Shown: positions 27,149 through 35,440 of the stretch, in pieces | How positions within the stretch are numbered: the first letter of the stretch is position 1 | Layout: every line of letters begins with the position of its first letter | From: an uncultured Opitutaceae bacterium | Lineage (GTDB): Bacteria; Verrucomicrobiota; Verrucomicrobiia; Opitutales; Opitutaceae | DNA length: 64,000 bases | NCBI GenBank assembly: GCA_903890485.1 | Contig: CAITBM010000026.1 | Span: 1-64,000 of the forward strand | Direction of reading: 5' to 3' | Translations under genes and position numbers: made by a program | Notes under the pieces: generated by a model | The model's database searches: none | Told to the model about the DNA's origin: nothing | The model's input: only the letters and a program-made list of their open reading frames with translations

Positions 27149-27601
27149 CTAGACCCTGATGAACGAGGCGACCGCCGGATCGGACCGGAGCGAAGCAAGG
27201 TCCTTTTCCGTAGGCAACGCGGGCTTGTCCCGCTCGCGCCTCACGATGCAGAGGAATCCAAGGGGCTCGGCTCCGGTCGCCTGGAACTGGTGCCAGGTCT
27301 GCGGCGGAACGCGGACCAGGTCGTGGAGGGCGAGGTCGATCACCTCACGCTCCACCAGGGCCCGCCCGGATCCGCGGATCACCATCACCGAGTGTGCGTG
27401 GTCATGGCGCTCGAGCGTGGAGTGCCCCCCTGGTGCGATTTCAAAATAGCGCAGCTGCGTATCGAAATGGTCCGCGTCGTCAAAAAGCACCTGGCGGGTG
27501 ATCGACTTGAAGTGGGTCCCCTTCTCCTCCTTGTAGGCGAGGACCGGCACGTCCTCCCACCGGAAGGGATCAGTCTGCGCGATGTGGGTCTTCGGTCTCA
27601 T
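27149..27601 (-). CDS. Cupin protein, candidate 1-methylthioxylulose-5-phosphate methylsulfurylase
   Basis: 150 residues, a single cupin barrel. Metal ligands are suggested by 'LERHDHAHSVMVIRG' (His66, His68, His70) and the later histidine in 'VPPQTWHQFQ' (His104). A lone late cysteine, Cys118 in 'PLGFLCIV', sits in the strand after the second motif. In Rhodospirillum rubrum a cupin encoded near the RuBisCO-like protein converts 1-methylthio-D-xylulose 5-phosphate to 1-deoxy-D-xylulose 5-phosphate, releasing methanethiol; as I recall, a cysteine at nearly the same position takes part there. The ATG overlaps the RLP stop by four bases (ATGA, 27598-27601), a strong sign of functional coupling. 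The assignment rests on fold plus context. Confidence 0.7.
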   Translation of the reverse strand: MRPKTHIAQTDPFRWEDVPVLAYKEEKGTHFKSITRQVLFDDADHFDTQLRYFEIAPGGHSTLERHDHAHSVMVIRGSGRALVEREVIDLALHDLVRVPPQTWHQFQATGAEPLGFLCIVRRERDKPALPTEKDLASLRSDPAVASFIRV

Positions 27602-28710
27602 GTTCGGTAGGGGAATGCGGCGGCGGCCTCCACGAATTGCCGGCCGCGCTCGGCCAAGGTGGCCGGGTCCGGCGCGTCAAGCAAGCTGCCGCCGACCAGA
27701 AGGATCGTATCCTTACCGTAGAAGCCGAGCACCTCGCGCAGGGTCTCCACCTTCATCCCGCCCGCCGGCACAGGAAAGGCCGGCCGGATCGCCCCAGGAG
27801 GCGACCGGAGCGCGGCGGCGATGGCACCGCATTCCTCTCGGCTGTAGCTGAAGCGTCCGCCGTAATTGGGATAGATTACCGCATCCGCCCCGAACAGGGG
27901 AAACAGGCGCCCGAGGAGGGCGGCCGGGGAGATGCGCTGGGCGCCGCCGAACGCGGGATGGGCCAGGATCGGCATGCCCAGGTCCGAGGCGATGTCCACG
28001 AGGAACGGCAATCCGATCAGCATCGGGGAGACCATCACGGCCTTCACGCCTGCTTCGCGGGCGACGCGCACCTGCTCCAGGACGGTCGCCGGGGAACCGG
28101 TCAGATTGGGGACATAGAGCGTGGGCCTGCCGGTCTCCTGGGCCGCCTCGTCCGTTGCCCGCAGGCATAGCCTCACGCGCTCGCCAAAAGGCCCGAAGGA
28201 ATGGTCTGCGTGCCCGTGGTCGTCCTTTACAATGTCGATGCCGCAACGTGCGAGGGCTCCGCAAAGGGAGGCCGTCTCCTGGTTGGTGAGCCCGATCGGC
28301 TTGAGGACCGACGCGGTGAGCGCCCTGCCTTGGACTCCGACCAGCTCGCGGATGCCCAAAATGCCGAATCGCGGCCCTCCAAGCATGCTTTCCAGGGCCG
28401 GCGTCAGGCGTACGTCCTCAAGGAGGACATCGGGCTGAAGCGAACAGTTGCCGAACAGGACGTTCAGGAGCTGGGCGGGGTCGTCCCCTGTCGCAAGTTC
28501 GGGCTGCGCAAGGGTTACCCGAAAATCATCGGGGCCGAGCTTCTCCATCGCGAGCACCTTGCCGACCAGGCGTTCCTTCACAAATGCAGTCCGGAGCGCC
28601 GAGCGCGGCAGTTCCACCGTCTGCTCAAGCAGCAGGGCCTCGATCCGCCCATGGAGGGCGTCCTCGCGGGAGCGCACGCGATATACCGCCTCGATGTGTC
28701 CGTCGGTCAT
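27598..28710 (-). CDS. RuBisCO-like protein (form IV), probable 5-methylthioribulose-1-phosphate isomerase
   Basis: 370 residues from ATG 28710 ('MTDGHIEAVYRVRS'); a long upstream in-frame extension would cross the divergent promoter and is rejected. RuBisCO-fold landmarks: 'LTASVLKPIGLTNQE' (Lys137 at the K175 position), 'GIDIVKDDHGHADH' (Lys162 and Asp164 at the K201/D203 positions, but His165 replaces E204), 'PILAHPAFGG', 'YPNYGGRFSYSREE', 'PAGGMKVETL' and 'LLVGGSLL' for the phosphate sites. There is no loop-6 lysine motif, so it is not a carboxylase. Length and the KDDH variant fit the R. rubrum-type RLP of the methylthioadenosine-isoprenoid shunt better than the MtnW enolase, and no mtnB/mtnX/mtnD genes are nearby. 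First gene of an operon with the cupin. Confidence 0.85.
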   Translation of the reverse strand: MTDGHIEAVYRVRSREDALHGRIEALLLEQTVELPRSALRTAFVKERLVGKVLAMEKLGPDDFRVTLAQPELATGDDPAQLLNVLFGNCSLQPDVLLEDVRLTPALESMLGGPRFGILGIRELVGVQGRALTASVLKPIGLTNQETASLCGALARCGIDIVKDDHGHADHSFGPFGERVRLCLRATDEAAQETGRPTLYVPNLTGSPATVLEQVRVAREAGVKAVMVSPMLIGLPFLVDIASDLGMPILAHPAFGGAQRISPAALLGRLFPLFGADAVIYPNYGGRFSYSREECGAIAAALRSPPGAIRPAFPVPAGGMKVETLREVLGFYGKDTILLVGGSLLDAPDPATLAERGRQFVEAAAAFPYRT

Positions 28711-28816
28711 GTCGGTCCACGCTACACTGAGCTGCTTCTGCCGGAAGCAGAAATGAGGGTTATGACCCAATCTTACTTTGCATTGTTTTTGGGCGCCCCC
28801 TATTCCCTGCAAGGTT
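28711..28816. promoter_or_regulatory. Divergent RLP operon / metY intergenic region with hairpin
   Basis: This 106-base gap must contain the promoters of both the RLP operon (minus) and the metY operon (plus). It holds a perfect inverted repeat, CTGCTTC at 28732-28738 and GAAGCAG at 28744-28750, with a five-base loop. This could be a repressor operator or a leader hairpin shared by two sulfur-metabolism operons. The gap is too short for a typical SAM-I riboswitch and no such motif was seen. Confidence 0.4.
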
Positions 28817-30118
28817 GTGAGCAACGCCGCAGATCCCCGCAGATTCGGGTTTGAGACACGCATGGTCCACGCCGGTCACATCCCGGATGCCGAGACCGGG
28901 GCGAGGGCGGTGCCCATATACCAGACGACATCGTTCGTCTTTGACGACGCCGAGCAGGCCGCCCAGCTCTTCGAGCTCAAGCAGTACGGGAACATCTATT
29001 CGAGGATCAGCAATCCGACCACCGCTGTGTTCGAGGAGCGGATGGCGTCCCTGGAGGGTGCCACGGGCGCGCTGGCCACGGCCAGCGGGATGGCCGCCCA
29101 GCTGGTCACCTTCCTCACGCTCCTGGTCCCGGGCGACGAGATCGTGGCCTCCTCGCAGCTTTACGGGGGATCGATCACCCAGCTCGTTCACACGCTTAAG
29201 AAGTTCTCGATTGGCGTCCGTTTTGTGGACCCCACCAGGATCGAGGACTGGGAGGCGGCTATCACGCCCAAGACCAAGGCCCTCTACGGGGAGACCATCG
29301 GCAATCCCCGGGGTGCGGTCCTCGACATAGCCCGCTTAGCCGCCCTTGCGGCCTCCAAGGCGATCCCGCTCATCGTCGACAACACGATGGCGACGCCGGC
29401 GCTCTCCAGGCCCATCGAGCACGGGGCGACCCTCGTGGTCCACTCGGCCACCAAATTCATAGGAGGGCACGGGACGACGCTTGGAGGGGTGCTCCTTGAC
29501 TCGGGCAAGTTCGACTTCAGCCAGTACCCCAGCATCGCGGCCCCCTCGCCGGCCTACCACGACCTCCGGTTCTTCGACACCTTCGGCCACTATGGATTCC
29601 TGATGAAGGCCCGGGCGGAGACCCTCCGGGACACGGGAGCATGCCTTTCCCCTTTCAGCGCGTTCCTCTTGATCCAGGGGCTTGAGACGCTCTCCCTTCG
29701 CATGGAGCGCCAATCTGCATCGGCCCTCCGGGTCGCAAAATTCCTGGAGGGGCACAAGTCGGTCGCATGGGTCGCGTATGCCGGGTTGCCGAGCCATCCC
29801 GACCATGCACTCGCCCAGAAATACCTTCCCCAGGGGGCGGGCGCCGTCTTCTCGTTCGGGCTGAAGGCGGGTTCCCCGGGGGAAAGCCGGGCGGCGGGCC
29901 GCAAATTCATCGAGGCCCTTCAGCTCTTCTCCCACCTCGCCAATATCGGCGACGTCAGGAGCCTGGTGATCCATCCGGCCTCGACCACCCACCAGCAGCT
30001 CTCCGACGAGGAGCTCGCGAAGGGCGGGGTGACGCCCGAATTGATCCGCCTGTCAATCGGCCTCGAGAACGTGGAGGACCTCATATGGGACCTGGACCAG
30101 GCATTGCTTGCGCCGTGA
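28817..30118 (+). CDS. metY: O-acetylhomoserine sulfhydrylase (acyl-homoserine thiol-lyase)
   Basis: 433 residues from GTG 28817 ('VSNAADPRRFGFETRMVHAG'); an upstream TTG at 28778 gives an implausible leader. MetY features: 'FETRMVHAGHIPDAETGARA', 'VPIYQTTSFVFDD', 'YSRISNPTTAVFEERMASLEG', 'GGSITQLVHTLKKF' and the PLP lysine in 'VHSATKFIGGHGTTLGGVL'. Length over 420 and the 'HGTTLGG' segment mark MetY rather than cystathionine gamma-synthase. It makes homocysteine from sulfide, or methionine from methanethiol, plus O-acetylhomoserine. Its place opposite the RLP/cupin operon suggests that it recaptures methanethiol. Its stop overlaps the next gene's GTG start. Confidence 0.93.
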   Translation: MSNAADPRRFGFETRMVHAGHIPDAETGARAVPIYQTTSFVFDDAEQAAQLFELKQYGNIYSRISNPTTAVFEERMASLEGATGALATASGMAAQLVTFLTLLVPGDEIVASSQLYGGSITQLVHTLKKFSIGVRFVDPTRIEDWEAAITPKTKALYGETIGNPRGAVLDIARLAALAASKAIPLIVDNTMATPALSRPIEHGATLVVHSATKFIGGHGTTLGGVLLDSGKFDFSQYPSIAAPSPAYHDLRFFDTFGHYGFLMKARAETLRDTGACLSPFSAFLLIQGLETLSLRMERQSASALRVAKFLEGHKSVAWVAYAGLPSHPDHALAQKYLPQGAGAVFSFGLKAGSPGESRAAGRKFIEALQLFSHLANIGDVRSLVIHPASTTHQQLSDEELAKGGVTPELIRLSIGLENVEDLIWDLDQALLAP

Positions 30119-30621
30119 CCCTTAACTCGGCGCTGACGCCCGAGCAGCAGAAGAGGTTCCAGGATCCCCTGGTGATCCAGCGCCTGCTGCGCGACACCCG
30201 AACGATCGCGGTCGTGGGCCTGTCGACGGACCCGCAGCGCGCAAGCTGGTTTGTCGCCAGCTATCTGAAGAAGGCCGGCTACCGGGTGATCCCGGTGAAC
30301 CCCAAGGCCGACCGGATACTGGGAGAGACCTGTTATCCGGACCTGGCAAGCATTCCCGGGACTGTCGACATGGTGGATGTTTTTCGTCCTGCCGCCGAGT
30401 GCCTGGCTGTGGCCCGGCAGGCCGCGGCCATCGGTGCCAGGTCCCTTTGGCTCCAGCTCAAGCTCGTGAACATCGAGGCAGCGGAGCTGGCCGCGTCGAG
30501 CGGAATGGCGGTGGTGATCGACCGCTGCGTCAAGATGGAGCATGGGCGCTATCACGGCGGCCTGCACTTCGCGGGCATGAACACCGAGATCATCTCGGCC
30601 CGCCGGCAGCGAAGGGACTAG
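30115..30621 (+). CDS. CoA-binding domain protein (YccU-like)
   Basis: 168 residues. The GTG at 30115 overlaps the metY stop in the tetranucleotide GTGA, indicating translational coupling. A Rossmann-type CoA-binding domain is visible: 'TRTIAVVGLSTDPQRASWFVA' (glycine-rich loop), 'YRVIPVNPKADRILGETCYPDL', 'VDMVDVFRPAAECLAVARQA', 'SLWLQLKLVN', and the closing 'VIDRCVKMEHGRY'. Homologues resemble the CoA-ligase alpha domain without the ligase part. Their physiological role is poorly known. The link to metY suggests a part in sulfur or acyl-homoserine metabolism, though no direct evidence is visible. Confidence 0.88.
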   Translation: MTLNSALTPEQQKRFQDPLVIQRLLRDTRTIAVVGLSTDPQRASWFVASYLKKAGYRVIPVNPKADRILGETCYPDLASIPGTVDMVDVFRPAAECLAVARQAAAIGARSLWLQLKLVNIEAAELAASSGMAVVIDRCVKMEHGRYHGGLHFAGMNTEIISARRQRRD

Positions 30622-30726
30622 CGTTTTCTAGAGCCCAGAGCCCATTACCACCTCGCCCTCGTATTCGCGCTAACCGGCGCCGCCGCCTCGTTTGGCGAAC
30701 CTGTCACCCAGACCACAGTCACCGTC

Positions 30727-30996
30727 GTGACCACGGAAAACTCGGCTCCTGTCCTCGTTGTGAGGGACGGATTCTCCGAAAGCCATTATCAGGTTATGAT
30801 CACGCGGAATGGCACGACCAAGGTGATGGCGAGCGCCATGAAGCTCCATAACGGCATCGTGGTAAAGACGGACGGAGTCATCATCGTTCCGGGCAAGATG
30901 AACAAATCGTTGCGCTCGGGCGATTGGCTTGCCTTCGACGGCACGCTCACCAGGGGCGACACCGGTAAGGTGGAGAGCCTTCAGCCCGAGGATTGA
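30727..30996 (+). CDS. Small hypothetical protein, probably exported, 5' end uncertain
   Basis: 89 residues from a GTG at 30727. The core 'MASAMKLHNGIVVKTDGVIIVPG' contains repeated short beta strands with 'GDWLAFDGTL', similar to small DUF6799-like secreted proteins, but I do not recognise a defined family with certainty. Upstream in the same frame, from 30643 to 30726, lies a typical signal-peptide stretch (HYHLALVFALTGAAASFG), preceded by a stop at 30619 and lacking ATG, GTG or TTG. So the signal region is in frame, but its start codon seems missing or non-canonical. The gene may be mutated at its start or use an unusual initiator. Confidence 0.5.
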   Translation: MTTENSAPVLVVRDGFSESHYQVMITRNGTTKVMASAMKLHNGIVVKTDGVIIVPGKMNKSLRSGDWLAFDGTLTRGDTGKVESLQPED

Positions 30997-31037
30997 GCGG
31001 ATGGGCGGGTGATCCTGCCGCTTTGCGAATGCCAGCG

Positions 31038-31062
31038 CCCCGGGCGAGGCTAGGGCCCGGGG
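31038..31062. terminator. GC-rich hairpin, possible terminator
   Basis: A perfect 8-base stem pairs CCCCGGGC (31038-31045) with GCCCGGGG (31055-31062) around a nine-base loop. It follows the small hypothetical gene by about 40 bases; only two T residues follow the stem on the plus strand, so efficiency as an intrinsic terminator is uncertain. Confidence 0.45.
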
Positions 31063-31266
31063 TTGGTCAGGTCTGTTGCGGGCAATCCTTTCGCCGCCAT
31101 TGGATCGTTCGGTTTCGAAAAGCCTATTCCAACCCCGTATCTTGTGTTGGCACGGAGGGACGGGTTTCGTTTGGGTTTGCTCCTCGAATGCAGGAAATAA
31201 GGGGTGACATGCCCGGCCAATTGGATTTTCGTTTGCGGGTCTCAGGTTTACCCACCCCCACCCGGA

Positions 31267-33861
31267 ATGATGTCCCCTGGAGCCGACGCCGTTGCCCTAC
31301 GCCGATACCTTGGCGTCAGCGCGGCGCTTGCCGCTTCGGCGCTCTCCGCGCAACCGCTGCCGCCGAAGGCACTCAACTTCATTGATAACCGTTGCGCGGA
31401 ATGCCACGACGACGTGGATACGAAGGGAGGCCTTGACTTAACTGCCCTCAAATTCGAACCGGCCGACCCCAAGAATTTCGCTTCTTGGGTGAAGGTATTC
31501 GACCGGGTGAGCGCAAGCGAGATGCCGCCGAAGAAAAAGCCGCGGCCAGGGGCCGAAGAGCTTGGGGAATTCACCACCGGCCTCTCAGCGGCCCTTACCG
31601 CAGCCGAAAGGAAGCGGACGGCGATTGAGGGCCGCTCCACGCTGAGGCGGCTCAATCGGTATGAGTACGAAAACACCGTCCGCGACCTGCTGTGCGCGCC
31701 CTGGCTCCAGCTAAAGGACGGTCTTCCCGAGGATGGGGAGTCGTACCGGTTCAACAAGGTTGCGGAGACGCTCGACATGTCCCACGTGCAGTTGGCGAGG
31801 TACCTTTCGACCGCCGACCGGGCCCTTAGGCAGGTGATGGCGGGGCAGCCGGACCGGCCGAAGGCGGCAGTAACCCGCTACTACGCGCGGGATCAGGGAA
31901 GCTTCACCGAGAAGATGAAGTTTGATGAATTCAACATGCTGCCCGAGCGGGCGACCTTCGCCGTCCTGGGCACTGAGGCGCAGCCGGCCGTCCGGGCGGG
32001 CAAGGCCGCCATGACCGTGGGTGCGGACCATCCGGCGGAGCGCGAAAGGGAGGCGGTGGGCGTCGTCGCCAGCAACTACGAGCCGGTGGAGGTGTATTTT
32101 GAGAAGTTCACGACGCCGGTCAGCGGAAGGTACCGGCTTCGATTCAAGGCGTATCCCGTCTGGGTCGGTCCGGAGAAGGGCGAGAAGTGGTATATCCCGG
32201 ATCTGGATCAGGTAAGCGCCGGCAGAAGGTCCGAGCCCATCACCGTCTACTCGGAGACGCCCCCCCGGCAGCTCAGGCGACTTGGAACGTTCGACGTTGT
32301 GCCCGATGCAACCGTTAGAGAACTCGACACCTACCTGCTGGCCGGCGAGATCATCCGGCCGGACGCGGCGAGGCTGTTTCGGTCGCGACCTGGCGCCGAT
32401 CGGTGGCGGAATCCGCTGGCGGAGAAGGATGGGCAGCCAGGCGTCGCGTTTGCCTGGATGGAGGTGGAAGGGCCCATTTACGACCAGTGGCCGAGTGCCT
32501 CCCATCGGGTCCTTTTCGGGGACCTGGCCCTGCGGAAGCCAGCCAAGGCCGATGCCGCGGTCGAGGTGGTGTCCAATAACCCTCGCAGGGACGCACGCCG
32601 GCTGCTGCGCTCCTTCGTGGAGCGCGCCTATCGCAGGCCGGTCCAAGACGAAGAGGCACTTCGGTTCATGCCTATTGTCGAGAGCTCCCTGAAATCAGGA
32701 AGCAGCTTTGCCGATGCGATGATCGCCGGCTATTCGGCGGTCCTTTGCTCGCCCGGTTTCCTGTACCTTGAGGAGCGCCCGGGCAGGCTCGATGACTTCG
32801 CTTTAGCGTCACGGCTGTCCTATTTCCTCTGGAACTCGGCGCCCGACGCCGAGCTTAGGGCTCTGGCGGCGCGCGGTCGTCTCCACCGGCCCGATGTCCT
32901 GCGCGCCCAGACCAACCGGATGATCGACGACCCCAGGTCCGGGCGCTTCGTCAGCGCATTCCTGGCCTACTGGCTTCAGCTGCGGAGGATAGGCGTGAAC
33001 TCGCCGGATCCCGACATGTACCCGGACTACTACCTGGACGACCTGCTCACGGAGTCGGCCCAGGACGAGACCCAGTCGTTCTTTGCCGAGTTGCTCCGAC
33101 TGGACTTGCCCGCCCGCAACATCGTGGACTCGGATTTCGCCATGCTCAATGAGCGCCTCGCCAGCCATTACGGCATCCCCGGCGTCGAGGGAGTCGGTAT
33201 CCGCCGGGTGCCGCTTCCGGAAACGTGTGTCAGGGGTGGGCTGATGACCCAGGCAAGCGTCCTGAAGGTGACGGCAAACGGCACCACCACGTCGCCCGTC
33301 CTAAGGGGCGCGTGGATTATGGAGCGGATCCTTGGGCGCCCGCCGCCACCGCCTCCCCCCAACGTGCCGTCGATCGAGCCCGACACCCGGGGTGCCACCA
33401 CCATCCGCGAAATCCTTGCCAAGCACAGGAGCCAGGAGAGCTGCGCGACCTGCCACGCGAAGATCGACCCTGCCGGGTTCGCCCTCGAGAACTTCGACGT
33501 GATGGGGGGCTGGCGCGAACGCTACCGCGCGCTCGGGGGCCAGGTCGTGCAGGACGGGATAGGGCACAACGGCCAGAAGTTCGCTTTTCATGCGGCGCTC
33601 ACGGTCGACAGCAGCGGCCAGTTGCCGGATGGCCGCACCTTCAGCGACGTGCGCAGCTTCAAGCGCCTCCTGCTTGCCGACGAGGTTCAGATCGCCCGCA
33701 ACCTGACCCGCCAGCTTCTCATCTATGCAACCGGATCGCCCGTCCGCTTCGGCGACCGGGCCGAGGTCGAGCGACTGCTTGAACGCGCCGCGGGTCGGCA
33801 GTATGGTGTGCGGGAGCTCGTGCACCAGGTGACCGAAAGCAGCCTCTTCCTGAACAAGTAG
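31267..33861 (+). CDS. Planctomycete-type cytochrome protein (DUF1587/DUF1592/DUF1588/DUF1585 multidomain)
   Basis: 864 residues from ATG 31267, which opens a signal-like segment ('[20 protein letters not shown]'). The N-terminal c-type haem motif 'CAECH' lies at about residue 45. '[16 protein letters not shown]' is the DUF1587 start, the middle holds a carbohydrate-binding-like region ('[20 protein letters not shown]'), then DUF1592/1595 ('[18 protein letters not shown]'), DUF1588 with '[16 protein letters not shown]', a second haem motif 'CATCH' and DUF1585 at the end ('[10 protein letters not shown]'). These secreted proteins are abundant in Planctomycetes and Verrucomicrobia; their enzymatic role is unresolved but is linked to surface or periplasmic polysaccharide or redox chemistry. 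The partner DUF1552 gene follows after 14 bases. Confidence 0.88.
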   Translation: MMSPGADAVALRRYLGVSAALAASALSAQPLPPKALNFIDNRCAECHDDVDTKGGLDLTALKFEPADPKNFASWVKVFDRVSASEMPPKKKPRPGAEELGEFTTGLSAALTAAERKRTAIEGRSTLRRLNRYEYENTVRDLLCAPWLQLKDGLPEDGESYRFNKVAETLDMSHVQLARYLSTADRALRQVMAGQPDRPKAAVTRYYARDQGSFTEKMKFDEFNMLPERATFAVLGTEAQPAVRAGKAAMTVGADHPAEREREAVGVVASNYEPVEVYFEKFTTPVSGRYRLRFKAYPVWVGPEKGEKWYIPDLDQVSAGRRSEPITVYSETPPRQLRRLGTFDVVPDATVRELDTYLLAGEIIRPDAARLFRSRPGADRWRNPLAEKDGQPGVAFAWMEVEGPIYDQWPSASHRVLFGDLALRKPAKADAAVEVVSNNPRRDARRLLRSFVERAYRRPVQDEEALRFMPIVESSLKSGSSFADAMIAGYSAVLCSPGFLYLEERPGRLDDFALASRLSYFLWNSAPDAELRALAARGRLHRPDVLRAQTNRMIDDPRSGRFVSAFLAYWLQLRRIGVNSPDPDMYPDYYLDDLLTESAQDETQSFFAELLRLDLPARNIVDSDFAMLNERLASHYGIPGVEGVGIRRVPLPETCVRGGLMTQASVLKVTANGTTTSPVLRGAWIMERILGRPPPPPPPNVPSIEPDTRGATTIREILAKHRSQESCATCHAKIDPAGFALENFDVMGGWRERYRALGGQVVQDGIGHNGQKFAFHAALTVDSSGQLPDGRTFSDVRSFKRLLLADEVQIARNLTRQLLIYATGSPVRFGDRAEVERLLERAAGRQYGVRELVHQVTESSLFLNK

Positions 33862-33875
33862 GATCCCCATCCCCA

Positions 33876-35222
33876 ATGAAGATTCCCTCCGCCGCTCGTT
33901 CCTATGCGGGAAGCCATGTAGCGACTGCTTCTGCCCTATCCCGCAGGCAGTTCCTGAAGGGGGTGGGGGTCGTTCTCGCATTGCCGCTCTTGGATGCGAT
34001 GACCCCCGCGTTTGCCTTCGGCGGGCCGTCCGCGGAGGGTGAGGACAAGCCCCGCCGGATGCTCGCGGTCTGCAACAACCTGGGGCTATTGCCGGGCCAG
34101 TTCTTCCCCACCCAGGCCGGCCGCGGCTACGAGCTTTCGCCGTACCTCCAGAACCTGCGGGAGCACCGCGACGACTTCACGGTCGTGAGTGGCGTCTCGC
34201 ATCCCGATGTCGACGGGGGGCATCCCGCCGACATCTGCTTCCTGACCGCTGCGCCGCATCCGGGGAGCGGCGGCTTCCGCAACACGATCTCGCTCGACCA
34301 GTACATCGCCGAGCGCATCGGCTACAGGACCCGGTTCCCTTCGCTCACGCTCGGCGTGAACATTGAGCAGGGTGTCCGCAGCCTTTCGTGGACGGCGTCC
34401 GGCGTCCTCATCCCCTGCGAGGAAAAGGCCTCCGATGTCTTTAAACGGCTCTTTGTCCAGGGTACGGCTGCCGAGGTCGACGCGCAGGTGCGCCAGCTCG
34501 ACCGAGGGCAGAGCATCCTGGACACGGTGGCGGGCCAGGCGAAGGATCTGCAGAGGAGGGTTGGAACCCGCGACCGGGCCCGGTTGGACCAATACTTCAC
34601 GAGTGTCCGCGACCTGGAGCAGCGTATGCAGCAGGCGCGCGAATGGGAGCACAGGCCCAAGCCTGTAGTGAACATGCCGGTCCCCCTGGATCCCGCCAGC
34701 CCCCGGGAGTACATGGACAAGGTGAAGCTCATGTACGACATGGCGCGGCTCGCGTTCGAGACCGATTCCACACGGTCGATCTCGCTCCTGCTCGACAGCG
34801 TGAACTCCCCGGCGATCGAATTTGGGGGCGTGAAGACGACCGACGGCTACCACAGCCTCTCCCACCACGCCCATGCGGAGGCGAAGATCGCGCAGCTGAA
34901 GGCGATCGACGAGTGGCATATGCGCCTCCTTGCCAACCTCTTCTCCGACCTGAAGGCAGTCCACGAGAACGGGGAGAGCCTCCTTGACCGAACGATGGTT
35001 CTCTACGGATCGAATCTCGGGAACGCGGACACCCATGTGACGACCAACCTGCCGACCCTTATCGCGGGCGGGGGTTTCCGGCACGGCCAGCACCTTGCGT
35101 TTGATACGGGCCGCAACTACCCGCTCCCGAACTTGTTTGTCTCGATGCTCCAGCGCATGGGAATTGACGAGGGCAACTTTGCTTCGGCTACGGGGCCAAT
35201 GCGAGGCCTCGAACTAGCCTGA
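33876..35222 (+). CDS. Tat-exported DUF1552 protein
   Basis: 448 residues. A twin-arginine signal is visible near residue 23 ('[21 protein letters not shown]'), so it is exported folded. The DUF1552 signature follows: '[15 protein letters not shown]', '[18 protein letters not shown]' and '[21 protein letters not shown]', with a sulfatase/DUF1501-like alpha/beta fold expected. It is directly downstream of the DUF1592 cytochrome gene (14 bases) and this pairing is conserved in the phylum, so the two probably form one secreted complex. The catalytic chemistry is not known. Confidence 0.9.
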   Translation: MKIPSAARSYAGSHVATASALSRRQFLKGVGVVLALPLLDAMTPAFAFGGPSAEGEDKPRRMLAVCNNLGLLPGQFFPTQAGRGYELSPYLQNLREHRDDFTVVSGVSHPDVDGGHPADICFLTAAPHPGSGGFRNTISLDQYIAERIGYRTRFPSLTLGVNIEQGVRSLSWTASGVLIPCEEKASDVFKRLFVQGTAAEVDAQVRQLDRGQSILDTVAGQAKDLQRRVGTRDRARLDQYFTSVRDLEQRMQQAREWEHRPKPVVNMPVPLDPASPREYMDKVKLMYDMARLAFETDSTRSISLLLDSVNSPAIEFGGVKTTDGYHSLSHHAHAEAKIAQLKAIDEWHMRLLANLFSDLKAVHENGESLLDRTMVLYGSNLGNADTHVTTNLPTLIAGGGFRHGQHLAFDTGRNYPLPNLFVSMLQRMGIDEGNFASATGPMRGLELA

Positions 35223-35440
35223 GTGCGGCGCGCGTGCCCAATGGGCTGGAGGATCCAGGGCCGCTCGCCGAACCTCTTTTTCAGCGGGTTTCGGTGGCCG
35301 GCTATTGAACTGCTCAAGGCGGGCATCGATTCGGTGGTGCAGGGGCAAGGCCCGCACCTGCATTGCTTATTTGCTTCCGCATCGGATCCCAGCCGCGCCA
35401 AAGCTCGACACCCTGGGTCCGAATCACCAAGAGAAAGTTC

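Noticed and set aside
28711-28816. SAM riboswitch upstream of metY or the RLP operon
   Set aside because: The gap is only 106 bases and has one simple hairpin; no conserved riboswitch core was seen.
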